A DNA stretch of 64,000 bases, from the NCBI RefSeq assembly GCF_001680005.1, contig NC_033565.1, positions 1,221,501 to 1,285,500 on the forward strand, written 5' to 3'. Under the pieces are notes generated by a model. It was not told the DNA's origin, made no database searches, and saw nothing but the letters and a program-made list of their open reading frames with translations. This document shows positions 11,072 to 22,713 of this stretch, one piece after another (within the stretch, counting starts at the first letter, position 1; every line of letters begins with the position of its first letter). Source of the stretch: Plasmodium coatneyi. Lineage: Eukaryota > Apicomplexa > Aconoidasida > Haemosporida > Plasmodiidae. A program made the position numbers and the translations under genes.

Positions 11072-12676
11072 TCAAACGTGGGGACTCTCCTTGTAAGTGT
11101 CGTCCATGTAGAGCCCCGCAGAAGTATCATTCGCAATGGTCATAGATTGGTTGTTCTTCCGTTTTGCACTCATTCGCCTCTTCACCTTGTTTATTAAGTC
11201 GTAGTAATAAATGACAAAACTTAAAAGCAGAATTATAACACCTATTAAAATGACAATGGTGTAGGTGACCAAGCTCCCATCGAAGAATCCACGTCCATCC
11301 GAACTGTTGTTCTGATCTGAATTCGAATCTGCTCCTTCCCCATTGGAACCCTCCTCCTCCCCACCCTTTTCCTCATTTGCGCCATTCACGTCATTCATGT
11401 CGTTTATGTCATTCCCGTCATTATATTCTTCCCCTTCCTTCACCTCAAAGTTTTCATACTTATAGTCTACCAATTCATCTTTGTCATACACATTGACGCT
11501 GTTCTGAAGCTTCAATTTGTCGAACGCTTCGTCACTTATCTTCATGACGGAATTTTGGACTTGAAAATTCATAGGCATTAAGTGCAAAGCGTTATGTGTA
11601 TGTACTGAGATGAAGCTGAATGGACTCACATTGTAGGTACTACTGTTGACGTCTGCCCAGGATGCGCGGGTGGAACCAGAGTCGGACGCCAAGATAGGCC
11701 AGGGTGAGTGCTTATGAACAGTTTTCTGCAAATTTTTGTGAAATAGGGGGCTACCAGAGGAGTTGGTAAAATTAAGGGGCAATTTATCAGGCACTATTTT
11801 GAGGTCCATAAAACTGTTTCTGGTATGTCTATTGGGTGAGGAGGAACTACTCCTTTTTCTTTCTCTTTCTCCTATTGGATCAGTTGAATTTTCGTTGTGC
11901 TGTTCTCCCTCCTGCATGAAGGTATTCCCCTCCACAAATTTTAAGTCATTCGCATTGCTTTCTTTTTCCGCTCGGTCCATGCGGTCAATATGGTCAATAC
12001 GGTTATATGCTTCCTCCCGTTCGTTCTGTTTAGTTGGCATGCCGTTGGTGTCTTCCTTAATCTTATGGGGTAATTCCACGAATTTTGGGGAACTCTCCTC
12101 GTCGTTTTCGCTAAATAGATCATCCTCCCCTTGGTCATTCGCCGTCACCTGTATGTAATTTAGTTTGTTTGAGCACCTCAGTTTTGACCTTCTTCCTTGG
12201 CCACTTCTCTGGTTGTTGTCTGGTTCTGCGTCGAACTCCTCGTCGGGATCATTTTCCGCCTCTTGCTTTTTCATTTCCGCATTTACCAACTTGTCAATTT
12301 TTTTATCCTCCTCCTCTTCCTCCTTCTTACTCATCTTTCGCTTCGCTGTTCCATCTTTTGCGGTATCTTCATCTTCATCTCCGTCCAGGTTTTGGCTGGG
12401 TGTGTCGTTCACAAGGTCACTCTTTTTTCCTTCTTCGTAGGGAAGGCCTTCCCCGGACAAGCCGCCATCATCAGCGTTGTCTTCACTGCCATCCTCCTCA
12501 TCCCCGCTTAACTGTCTACTGATAATCACACACGGAGGCAGCCCCCCACTAGGGGCGTAATAAATGGGCTCATTGCTCAATGCAGATGCCCCTACGGCAC
12601 CCTTTTTGCAAAATTTTTTTTCGAAAAGAAAAAAAAATAAAGTTAAGAGACAACATCTAGCATTAAAAATATTCAT
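11072..12676 (-). CDS. Acidic type I membrane protein, Plasmodium-specific
   Basis: This intronless 534-residue frame starts at an ATG (12676) followed at once by a signal-peptide-like stretch (MNIFNARCCLLTLFFFLF). A long acidic ectodomain follows, rich in Glu, Asp, Asn and Ser, with few cysteines. A single strong membrane segment sits at about residues 468-492 (TYTIVILIGVIILLLSFVIYYY), then a basic stop-transfer sequence and a tail of about 42 residues. The layout predicts a type I membrane protein of the surface or secretory pathway. I recognise no domain, so function is unknown. It diverges from the DENN/MORN gene across a 2.7 kb gap. The tail has tyrosines (GLYMDDTY) but no sorting motif I would rely on. 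Confidence 0.85.
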   Translation of the reverse strand: MNIFNARCCLLTLFFFLFEKKFCKKGAVGASALSNEPIYYAPSGGLPPCVIISRQLSGDEEDGSEDNADDGGLSGEGLPYEEGKKSDLVNDTPSQNLDGDEDEDTAKDGTAKRKMSKKEEEEEDKKIDKLVNAEMKKQEAENDPDEEFDAEPDNNQRSGQGRRSKLRCSNKLNYIQVTANDQGEDDLFSENDEESSPKFVELPHKIKEDTNGMPTKQNEREEAYNRIDHIDRMDRAEKESNANDLKFVEGNTFMQEGEQHNENSTDPIGERERKRSSSSSPNRHTRNSFMDLKIVPDKLPLNFTNSSGSPLFHKNLQKTVHKHSPWPILASDSGSTRASWADVNSSTYNVSPFSFISVHTHNALHLMPMNFQVQNSVMKISDEAFDKLKLQNSVNVYDKDELVDYKYENFEVKEGEEYNDGNDINDMNDVNGANEEKGGEEEGSNGEGADSNSDQNNSSDGRGFFDGSLVTYTIVILIGVIILLLSFVIYYYDLINKVKRRMSAKRKNNQSMTIANDTSAGLYMDDTYKESPHV

Positions 12677-14808
12677 ATCTTTTTCTTTTTTTTTTTTTTT
12701 CGGGGGGGAAAGTTATATTCGTGGTGGAATTGTTAACTACCGCCTAGCAAGGTGAACTCCTGCACGTAAGAACCATGTACTCAATGTTTCTGCGGAAAGG
12801 GGGGCATATCATTTGTTTGACTAGTGTGGCAGCTATCAAGGGCTCTTCTGTAACCTGCATGGGAAGAGATGCGAACAAACGTATGTTGCGTAGGTATGTA
12901 TATAAATATATATATGTATGTGTGCTGCTCTTGCTTTACTTGTCTTATCCTTTTTGCGTTTCTCCTGTTGCCTTACTTGTAGAAGGATTATGTTCCCCGC
13001 TTCGCCTCTTGTCTTCGTCTTTGTCCTTTTCGTTTTCTTTATCTTTACCGCTTTTGTTTTTTTGTTTTTTTTTTTTTTTCTGCACCCTTTTTCCTGAAGA
13101 AGCACCACGTGGGCAGTTGCAGCTGTTTGATGTTGTCTAAGGGGGGTTAAAATGAGGTGGGAAGAAGGGAGAAAATATGGAATGGGCAGACAGAGCAGAC
13201 GCAAACTAATTACACTAATTTCGGCGACCGCTTTTTCTGCTGCTCATGTTGACACGCTTGTAAGTAGGCCACATACGGGGGAGCAATTCAGTGACAAGCT
13301 TAACGGAGGACTCACCAAAATCGGGAAAAAAAAAAAAAAAGGAAGAGAATTTTTCAGCTGTTCTTCTTCCTCCAGGTGTGTAAAAGAGGGGTGCTTCGAA
13401 AGTTCTCCTTGCTTGTCCGTTGGCTTATTTTTTTTTTTTTGTGCCAATTTTTCCAGTCTATATAAAAAGTTTGAGTTACACGTGTCCAGTCGTTAACGTG
13501 GAAAACATTTATCCGTTCGATGTGATTAATTTTTTCGTAGCAAAAAATAAAATAAAAAACAAAACAAAAATTAAAATTTAGCAAAATCCGTGGAGATCAA
13601 TTTTTTAAAGACAAACACGAAAAAAGAACAAGTCATGCATCACGATGGTGAATAAAATTCAATTTACGTTCATGTGTAGGTTGTCTGCCAAAATGAGGAA
13701 GTGTTGTCAGATCAAGCATAATGGCTATAATTTTGGGATGCCTTGTATTTGTGGAGAAAAATGTTTGACCAATACATGAGACAATCCATTTCAGTTAAAA
13801 AGAGCGAGACAACAAAAGTGTAAATGGAGGAGTCTTTTTTATTTTTTTTTTTTTTTTTTGCTCATAATTGTAATGATCAGAATATCAGTTGTTCTTTAAG
13901 CAGAAGCTGCAACACTTTTACAGAATCATCTGCATGCATGTGCATGAGGGTTTGAAAGACTTTTCCTTTTCCCAGTCACCAGTAGTGCGTCTCTCTACAT
14001 ACGTATGAAGAGTGTTTACACACATTTAAGTGTACTCCTTTGGCAAAAAAAAAAAGGTTCTCTCCTTTTTTATTTCCTTCCATGCTTTTTCCGCGTCGGT
14101 CGAATTGCTATTAACGGGAAGAAATTTTTTTCTTTTTTTTTTTTCATCATATCGGTTGACTCAGATGAGACATAAAAAATATGGCAAACATGCCGTAAAC
14201 AAATGCGAAATGGGCAAACGTTCGTGCGGTTTCCTTCGTTGAGTCGCCCTTGGGACACTTGTTCTCATACAACGATTTCTCACAGGTGTGAATTTCCAAC
14301 GGGAGCTATTCACTATGTTGCAACAATTTGCGGGTAAATTCCCCAAGGGGGAAGTCCCTCTTGTTCACAGGATGAGAAATGACCCTTTCTGTTCTGTCCA
14401 TTGTCGTCCATTCGCCTTGATTTTTTTTCCCCCTCTTGAGTTGGTTTCAGGACAAATTTAAGGGAAGCGTCCCGCAAAGTACAAATCTCCATCTTTTAAA
14501 CGGGCAACTTTGTACACTTATAAATGGACAAACTGGGGGGCACTTTTTTTTTTTTTTTTTTTCACAAATTGTTCTTCCATACGTATGTGCAAGGAGTCTC
14601 CATGGGCATGTAGCTTCTCCTCATAAGTAGGGTTGTTTCCTCCTGCAAACCACAGCGCATATAATTGCGGTGGCGTATGTATAGGAAAATGCGCACGGAG
14701 GTAAAGGTCCATTCTTATGCGTGCGTCCAAATAAATTGGCGCATGAACAGTTTTGCCATCAGATGGGGAAATATAGTTTCACATAGTGAACAAATAACAT
14801 AGGACAGG

Positions 14809-14843
<35 letters not shown>

Positions 14844-15423
14844 CCTAAATGGGGATTTATGTTTCATTAAATTGGGAATCATACGCAGTGGTCACACCTG
14901 AGGAAAAAGTCTTTTATGCTGATGTTTGTTCGCTTCTTTTCACTGCACTATTTTTTTTTTTTTTTTTACAAAGTGGAACTTTATCTGTACTGTGATACAC
15001 TTCGCGGAGTTGTATTTTTTTTAATTGCCAAACCGAACAGAAGAACAAATTGCCCTTTCGCGTTTTTCTTTCTCTTGTGCTGAGGGAGGTAAAACGATGC
15101 GTATGCAACTGGAAGGACAAGTGGTAAGTGGGCAAATGAAAACGCTTTCGCAAAAACAAATTACACACAAAGTGTTAAAAAAGGGCTGATTTCCCTCTTT
15201 CGCGTAAACGTTGAAAGGGCCTCCCCCATCCCACCCAACAATTTTACCCCTCTGGAGATCAGCGCAGTTTCTTCCTTCCGAATTTTAAAAACTGTCCCTC
15301 TTTGTATTCTCCCGCTCCTTTTTTTTTTTGCTTAATTTGAAAGTTGTTATAGACCAGAAATGAGCATAAAATTTGAGTAATTATTTTATTATTTTATTTT
15401 TTTTCTCCCATTTGGATCGATTT
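12677..15423. other. 2.7 kb divergent intergenic region
   Basis: This spacer lies between two divergently transcribed genes and should hold both promoters and 5' UTRs. It is full of homopolymers, including a roughly 32-base poly(A) at about 14811-14842 and poly(T) runs near 12690, 13840, 14545 and 14950. ATG-initiated frames of up to about 120 codons exist, but they run through the homopolymers and encode low-complexity Phe, Ser or Lys tracts, so I do not call them genes. Confidence 0.7.
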
Positions 15424-18400
15424 ATGAAGAAATTCACGGATAGCTTACACCTCTTCTCGCCGAAAGATAACAGGTCAGTTTTTCCCACATCGCAGCATGA
15501 ACACTGAGACGTGTTACAACCATTTTTCTGCGACGTTGTGACGCTTGACCCATACACATCGCTCATTTCGAAACGTCCGTGTGTAGAGCATACGTGTAAT
15601 ATCTACATGTGTGCAAACCTCAGCAGAATATTTTTACCCTTTCTCCTGTCCGACCTGAACACGCAGGTGCAACAATGGTAAGGCAAGCCAACTCGAGAGA
15701 AACATCCTCACCACGAACGGATTAGGCACGATCGAGTTAGACAGGAAAGGGGAACCCCCCAAAGCAACCTCCCCCAGCGGGGTCACCCCAGATCCGATCT
15801 ACGAATTGGGAAACGAAATAGAAGACCTTTTTGATGAAGATGTAGAGAACATCAAATTTAACGCAGATGAAATTTCTTCCTTTTTTCTGAAAAATAACGA
15901 ACTCGAAAATGGAAAGGAAGAATCAGCAAATGATTGCAGCAATCCACGAGAGGTGAACAACATGGAGAGAAATCCAAAATGCAACAAAGTGGAGTGTCTG
16001 TTCGACCCAGCCACCAGTGGACCACACGTCTGCTGCGTAGCCATTTTGTCCAAAAGAGAAAACGTCGAAATTGAGTTTATCCACCCGGATATATTCGAGC
16101 CGCATGAAAAAGAGCATCTAAATAAAAGGAGGAAAAAGAAAAAAATGAAAATGATAACCCCGTTTTGCGTGTGGCATAGATATAAGGGGGACTGGGTAGA
16201 GGATGTGAAATTTTTAATTGAAGAAAGGATGTACTTGTTTGGGGAAACCAACACGGGAAACGTCCTGTGCGATTTTTACAATAACAGGTCGTGCAAAAAT
16301 TACAATGAATACAATGTTATGTATGCCCCTAGTGGGAACAGGTACTACATGGTAGGGCTGAATTATATGCAAGACAGCAGTTACAAGGAGGTCCTTACCA
16401 TTGGGCAGGTGCCACACTTCGACTTCATATATGGAAGGCTCTGCCCGGCGGTGAGGGCCATCCTGGGGGAGGAAGGATCGAAGGATAGAGCAAAGAATAT
16501 AACGCATGATACAGCGCAACACTGTGTGAAAAGTGAAGAGGATGCGCAAAAAAAGTACGGCGAACTGATCACCTTCCTGGACAGCTTCACGGCGGATCGT
16601 CCGTTTGATCAAATGGACTTCAACCATTACTACCTTCATTTGTCCAAAGACATTGAACACGTTAGTAACATAAAAGTGAAAAACATTCTGACCATTCTAA
16701 AAGCAATATTGTTGGAAAAAAAAATTGTCATTTCCTGTTCGAAGAAGGGAAATGGATGCAGAATGGTGTTGCTCCTCCTTTCCTTCATTCCTGATATAAT
16801 AAATTTTGGATTTAATGTAAAAAATTATGAGAACAAATTTGAAGAATGGATAAAGTTAAAGCTCCCTCTGATTTTATTTCACGAAAAGTATGTTCTTCTC
16901 CTCCACATAAATAATTTGCAGCTATTTAATGAACACGCAAATGGAAAGAATTACTTCATATCGACTAGCACAGGGAGCGATGTATATTATTACGTGAAGA
17001 ATAGTGTGGATGTTTTGTACGAGATGGACAATGATGAACTAATTGTGAAAAAGGAAAATTTAATGAATGCTTTAAGTTTGACAAAATATGAATATAATTA
17101 TTTGAAAGGCCTTAACTCCATTTTTCAATCTTTGATTAATTTTTCTTCTCTTTTTTTTGAGACCTCCAAGGGGAGTAACATCACGGAGGATGGTCATACC
17201 GGGGGGGGATTTTCCAAGGGGCACTCTACCTCTGCTAATGTATTGGACAATCGGTTAGATGCAGCGGATTGTCTAGACGGTGGGAACGCCATTCGGACGC
17301 AACAGCATGGGGAAGTGATCCCCGATTGTGAAGCGCGCCCATATAGTAGTAGTAACCATGAGGGTAATCATAATAATTTTGATGGGAGGAGGAACCCCCG
17401 CTTGGGAGAAGCCCAAATTGACCAGGCCGGAGAAAAACACGAATACATTGACGACGAAGATGACATATGCGTCTTAGACACGAAATCTATGAACTTCCAA
17501 AAGGAGGAAGGGAAAAGGTTTACCCCAATGAGTGAAACCGAAGGAAGGATCCAAAGCAGCAACACAAAAAAAAACACACCAATGAATGATCAATCGGATA
17601 GGTACATTTCCAACCTGAGGAGCCACTTTCATACATATTTTAAGAATTTTTTTATTTCAAGCAAGGAAAACTACGAAGAAGGGAAAAAGGAGCTGAGAGA
17701 ACAGTATGAACTGAATTATAATAGTGACTTCCTCCAATTATGGCAAGAAACAGAAAATTATAATTATTTCATCGAGAAGGATTTTAAAATGAAAAAGTTT
17801 TTAAAAATTGCAGAGCAGAATAATGTCCCATTTGACAAGCAAAAAATGGAGGACTACAAATTTGTGGATGATTTGTTAATAATCGAAAAGAAGGACAACG
17901 CGGAAAGAGGAAAAAATGAACAAAAAAAAATTAAGGATGTTTTGCTAATATCGTTAAAGGGTTATGTGTATGAAGGGACCTTTTCCATTTTAAAAAATTG
18001 CAAAGAAGGGGTAGGCAAATTTGTGTATAACATACACGATATAACTTTTCACGGAGAATGGCAAAATGATCAGATAAATGGGTCAGGTCATTTACTATAC
18101 AATAACAAATTCAAATATTTTGGAAATTTTAAAAATAACTTGTTCAGTGGAAATGGACTCTTTGTTGATAATTTGTTAAATCAATATGAAGGGGAATTTT
18201 CCAATGGCTCATTTAATGGGAATGGAAAACTTATCTTTAACAGAAATACTTACATAGGCATTTTTAAAAATAATAATTTAGTAGGAAAGGGGAAAATATT
18301 GCACAAAAATGGACTTATATATACGGGAGAAATTAAGAACTTCCTCCCCCATGGATATGGCTTCCTGTCCTACAACAGTTCGACCGTATTTGAAGGATAC

Positions 18401-19570
18401 TTTGTTGAAGGGAAAAAAAATGGAAATGGTTTTTTAACCATAAATCAGGGCTCCATTTCGGACGAATGTTTTTGTATTGAGGGGAAGTGGAGCAATGATG
18501 AACCTGTCCTGAGGAGAAACTTCCATATCGTTTTTCCAAACAGGGATAAATACATAGGGAAAATTTATTTTCTACCCTCTTGCGATGAGTCCAACAGGAA
18601 GGGGCGGAATCTGTGGAGTGACCACCATGCCATGTGTCAGCAGATTCATCATCAGCTTTTTGAAGCCAAGCAATTGATAGAATGTCATATCGGTTTTGCG
18701 AACCAGGGTGGGGGACAATCCCCGTTTGACTGTTCGAAGAACATGGAGGAGAAACCGGAAAGCATTAGCAACGGAAGCACCAACAACCTTACTGGCATCA
18801 CTTGCAGCGATAGTACACACCCTATTCGCTGTGCGAACAGCAGCGTCCTTACCACGGCAAGCAGTAAGAACTATTTAGAATACCAGCATTGTGGGGGTAA
18901 AAACGCGGGAAGTCAAATTTTTAAATGCTACGATGAAACCCCCATTTCAACAGAAACGAAAAACAACGAACAGAGGCCTTCTCCCCCAGGTGAAGACCCC
19001 AACCCAGATGAGGCAAAAGTTATCAAAAAAAAGATGCTGAAGGAAAAACTCGAAACTGTTTTAAAAATGAAGGAGAGAAAAACGTTGAGGAAATGTTTCG
19101 AAATATTAGACAAACACTGGATATGCAACATAGAACAAAAGTTGAAGAAAAATAAAGATGTCGTTGAATATTTAAAAAAGAACAATGTCGTTCTCGTTCC
19201 ACACAGAGAAGGACTAAGTATAACTTGTGATAAGGAAAAAAAAGAAAATTATGATGGGAAATTTTGCTTAGGTATGAAACAGGGATATGGCATATGTGTC
19301 TATGGTGACACAAACAGATATGAAGGCTACTGGCACAGGGGAATGAAGCATGGTTATGGGCTTTTGTACGAAGGGGACAGTATATACCATGTCCACTTTA
19401 GCTACGATAAGTTAATTAAGAAGGAGGAAATTTCGTCTGAGCAAGTAAGTCGTTTTAAGCCCCAGAAGGCAGCCCCCAGTGTGAAGAAACGAGGAAATAA
19501 CTTTTTAATAAATCAGTCCTTCTTTCAGTACAGGACGCTCTTATCCTCCACTGTGTGTCAGTACCTTTGA
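15424..19570 (+). CDS. DENN/AVL9-like plus MORN-repeat fusion protein (2 exons)
   Basis: Exon 1 is 15424-15473 (starts MKKFTDSLHLF), the intron is 15474-15666 (GTCAGT...CGCAG), and exon 2 is 15667-19570. The junction is phase 2 and keeps the frame, giving 1,317 residues; without exon 1 the long frame has only a TTG start. Residues about 130-465 resemble a DENN module of the AVL9 type: an N-terminal strand pair with a FIHPD motif, then VKNILTILKAILLEKKIVISC and a hydrophobic helix typical of the cDENN core. Residues about 780-950 hold about seven MORN repeats (YEGxFxxGxxxGxG pattern), and two more follow near 1210-1260 after a low-complexity spacer. DENN proteins act as Rab exchange factors or late-secretory factors; MORN repeats bind membrane or cytoskeleton. 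A role in membrane traffic at the parasite cortex is my inference. Confidence 0.85.
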
Positions 19571-20348
19571 GGGCACCTGGAGTGAGCAGTTAACGAAAGG
19601 TTGGAAGGGTTGTTGGAAGGGCTGTTGAAACGGCGGCTGGAGCGTCGGAATGGTCAGGAGAACCCTGCTACTTCGCGCTACATCAGACCAGCTTTTGTTT
19701 TAAAAACGATGGGAGCTCCTCCGCAAACGATGCATGCACAGTTATTTTGTTAATAATGCAACGCCTAAGCCAGGTGTTTGCTATTGTGACGGTGAGTTTA
19801 AAAGATCTTATTAACGGAGCACATGGGGGTAACATACAAATGTTGAAAAATAAAAATGGGAGACGGTGAATGGAAAGATACGCAGAAAGTTCTGCCCCCA
19901 CGCACACATGCCTGTATTATATGCTCTGCGTTCCGCTTTTTCTCCTAAACTGATTTCCGAATCGGGGAAAAAAACACTTTATCATTTTGTGATTATACAC
20001 CTTTTTTTTTTTTTTTTTTTTTGTATCATTTATGGTTATCATTTATTAATTTTAATTTTGATGAAGACTTAAAAAATGGATGCTCATAAGGTGAAAAAAT
20101 AGGAAGTAACGTAAATTAAGGTGAAAAAATAGGATGTAACGTGAAATGGCGTAACACAAAGTAACGCAAAATAATCCACGTTCGCATGAACTGTTCATAC
20201 GTTTTTCTAATTGCACACGTGTTCGTGTATAAAAAAAAAAAAAAAAAAAAAAGCTAGCTGTGCAATGTAGCAATACTAGCTAGCTCAATCTTCCACACCA
20301 TTTGCGAATTCCGCCCAATGTTGTATAATCTATAATCCCCCTTTTTCC
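19571..20348. other. Convergent intergenic region
   Basis: This holds the 3' flanks of the DENN/MORN gene (plus) and the desaturase gene (minus). It contains a poly(T) at about 20003-20022, a 30-bp direct duplication at 20088-20147, a poly(A) at about 20230-20252, and no gene I can support. Confidence 0.7.
20088..20147. repeat. 30-bp tandem duplication
   Basis: Two adjacent 30-bp units starting AAGGTGAAAAAATAGGA, at 20088-20117 and 20118-20147, differ at three positions. They lie in the 3' flank of the desaturase gene. The following bases keep echoing GTAACGC-type fragments, which suggests a decayed longer array. Confidence 0.8.
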
Positions 20349-22676
20349 TCATAAGAACTGCTTCAAAATTTCAATAAATTTGTCATTGCGCAGGGAGTGA
20401 TACTGGTCCAACGTTTTGTCAAACTGCTTGTAAATTTCCTTCGTTCGGTAACTGGGAATCTTCGAATTGATGAACTCCACAATGTGTGTGTAGCACAAAT
20501 GATGGTGTATAAAATTTAGGAAGAAGAAAACTATTTTGTACAATCTTTTTTTGCTCTGATAAATGGAATTGTTCTTTTTCCACTCAAGTAGGGATTGGAA
20601 GACCACGTAATTTAAAACACTTATATCGACATCCTTCGCATTCATGTCCACAGTGAAGAAGGGTGGATTGTTCAACAAATAAATGTATGTTAATAGCCAC
20701 ACGTTAAAAACTACATAGGGTGCTATGAAAAATATTAAAAAGTAAAAGTGTCCAAATATGTAGATGGTCAATCCGTACAATCCCAGAAATATGGTAAATA
20801 TGAATGAATAGAAATCAAAATAAATGGGTCCTTTTAGCACTTTTAAAAAATCTTCGTTCAACGATATCAGCAACGATTTTCTCGATTTCTCCGATGTATA
20901 TGGCAGAAGAATAAAGGACGAAATGATACTTCCAAAGAAGTTATTTAAAAATTGGTTTTTAAAAACTAATCCTCTCTTGCATTCATAAACCAAGGAATAC
21001 AGACTTGCGAACATGGTTCCCATGGGTAGGGCATATAATATGATGTGGAAAAATAAAAATGAGCAAACAGAAATTACTTTATTGCTCTCTATGGCTTCAA
21101 AATTTTTGGACATATTTGAGAATAAAGTTCCATTTCCATATTTGTTATAGCAATAGCATACGTGAATTAGAAAAATGGTCATCATTATTGCAAAATCTCT
21201 TAATAAATACGTGATGTACCTAAAGGTGGAGATGTTTATGTAGTCATTGCAAAGTGCTGTCAACGAGTTCATTAGGTCTGTTATGTAGCTCGTGTCTTCT
21301 TTCTTCATTATTTCATTTTTAATATTTTCGCTTAATAATTTGTTTTTCTGCTCTAATTTTTTTGCTTCCTTTAGACGTACTTCCTTGCAGATATTCTGCG
21401 CACACTTTAAATCCCATACTAATCCCAAGTGGTAAAAAAATTGAATGACGTATTTCGTTGGGTTTATGCTCAGAATGTAGAAATTTTCGTTCATGGCATA
21501 GCAGTACGGGAAAACATGATGGTAATTGTGGCATCCTTCTCCCAACGCCACAATGGAGGTAAAAATGTTGTTTGAAGCTTTTATATCATTATTGTAGGGT
21601 CTATGTCCAAATGAATGCGAGGCACTGTTGATCGACCATGTGGCGTGTAACGTGATGATCCATCTTAGTGCTCCTAAAATGAAGAATCCGTCCCAGAAAT
21701 TGTTATACATAAAATAGGAATATATTCCTGGTACAACGAAACAAAAAAAAATGTTAAAATATGGATCCAATTTATGTTGCAACAGGAGAAGTGGGTTCTG
21801 TAATAAATCATCCACATATATTTCTTTCTCCTTTTCCTTCACATATTTTGTCTTCTGATATAATAACCATCCAACATGGCTATAGAAGAATCCATATCTT
21901 ATGTTATGCGGATCGTACTTGGTATCACTGTACTTATGATGCAGGCGGTGATTTCTGGACCACGTTATTACGCTTCCTTGGTTTGCAAAGCTGTTCAAAA
22001 TTAGGAAGAGAACCTGCACGAAGGTACTCGCTTTAAATGCTCGGTGGGACCACAGACGGTGCGCGCCAAATGTTATGCCGAACCCGTTTATTAAGTAAAA
22101 TATTATGCACTGTAAGGGGGGTGGGGGTAGATGATACAAAAAATGAACAGGGTGAACAAAGACGAGTGGTACAAATGATAGCAGACGATACGGGGGGAGA
22201 GGAGAGCTTACCTGAGCGAACAAGGACCTTCCATACTCATGGTAATACAACTTGATCATGCCAATTACACCAAATATATGGAAAAACAGAATGAAAGAAA
22301 ATAGGGAGGATCTAAACTGCTTGTGGTACGTATATATATAATTCACAAAAACCATGTAGGCGTAATATACGTGGAATAAGATAGAGATAGATGAAAAATT
22401 ATGAAGTAATTTTGAGTTATCATTAGAGGTGTACAGTAATTTTGTAAAAAATAGACTCAGGCATACCATATAAACAATGCTGAGCACGTGGTTAATTCTT
22501 TTAAATAATTTTATGTTTGTATTATTATGATAAAAATTGCTAGCTAAAGAAATCAGACTTTTACTGAGCTGTAGAGTTAAATATACCTTTATAATCATGA
22601 TGTTGTGAATATATTTCCAGAAAAAAAAGTAGAAGAATATATAAAATGTTTGCGAGAAAAAAAAGTAAATCCACAT
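20349..22676 (-). CDS. SCD: Stearoyl-CoA delta-9 desaturase, catalytic part (1 intron)
   Basis: The open frame is 775 codons, but 22110-22211 is a 102-bp stretch with canonical ends (CAG|GTAAGC ... CCCTTACAG|TGC), Pro-rich when translated, sitting between the second hydrophobic segment and the first His box. It is best read as an in-frame intron, giving 741 residues. The three histidine boxes of membrane acyl-CoA desaturases are intact: HRLWSH, HRLHH (in RNHRLHHKYSDTKYDPHN) and HNYHH. These bind the di-iron centre that introduces the delta-9 double bond into stearoyl-CoA in the ER membrane. A long membrane-rich C-terminal extension follows the catalytic core. Only 37 bp separates its first ATG from the stop of the upstream 200-codon frame on the same strand; the two are probably one gene split by a poly(A) length change (see the next entry). 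Confidence 0.9.
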   Translation of the reverse strand: MWIYFFFSQTFYIFFYFFFWKYIHNIMIIKVYLTLQLSKSLISLASNFYHNNTNIKLFKRINHVLSIVYMVCLSLFFTKLLYTSNDNSKLLHNFSSISILFHVYYAYMVFVNYIYTYHKQFRSSLFSFILFFHIFGVIGMIKLYYHEYGRSLFAQVSSPLPPYRLLSFVPLVFVHPVHFLYHLPPPPLQCIIFYLINGFGITFGAHRLWSHRAFKASTFVQVLFLILNSFANQGSVITWSRNHRLHHKYSDTKYDPHNIRYGFFYSHVGWLLYQKTKYVKEKEKEIYVDDLLQNPLLLLQHKLDPYFNIFFCFVVPGIYSYFMYNNFWDGFFILGALRWIITLHATWSINSASHSFGHRPYNNDIKASNNIFTSIVALGEGCHNYHHVFPYCYAMNENFYILSINPTKYVIQFFYHLGLVWDLKCAQNICKEVRLKEAKKLEQKNKLLSENIKNEIMKKEDTSYITDLMNSLTALCNDYINISTFRYITYLLRDFAIMMTIFLIHVCYCYNKYGNGTLFSNMSKNFEAIESNKVISVCSFLFFHIILYALPMGTMFASLYSLVYECKRGLVFKNQFLNNFFGSIISSFILLPYTSEKSRKSLLISLNEDFLKVLKGPIYFDFYSFIFTIFLGLYGLTIYIFGHFYFLIFFIAPYVVFNVWLLTYIYLLNNPPFFTVDMNAKDVDISVLNYVVFQSLLEWKKNNSIYQSKKRLYKIVFFFLNFIHHHLCYTHIVEFINSKIPSYRTKEIYKQFDKTLDQYHSLRNDKFIEILKQFL
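22110..22211 (-). other. 102-bp in-frame intron of the desaturase gene
   Basis: On the minus strand it begins GTAAGC and ends in a pyrimidine-rich CCCTTACAG. It is 34 codons long without a stop, so retention would not break the frame but would insert a Pro-rich segment just before the first His box, in the conserved catalytic core. Confidence 0.85.
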
Positions 22677-22713
22677 AATATTTGAACCTGAGCTGTCTTT
22701 TGTTTTCTGAGAA

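Noticed and set aside
12775..13496. Two plus-strand ATG frames of 121 and 114 codons in the divergent spacer
   Set aside because: Low-complexity Phe/Ser/Lys encoded by homopolymers; lie where the 5' UTRs of two divergent genes are expected.
13646..13780. Short Cys-rich frame near 13.65 kb
   Set aside because: On recounting bases the frame breaks after about 16 codons; the apparent Cys-rich peptide was a reading error.
15799..16254. 151-codon frame antisense to the DENN/MORN gene
   Set aside because: It is the complement of a well-supported coding exon, and its Phe/Ser-rich product is the usual antisense shadow.
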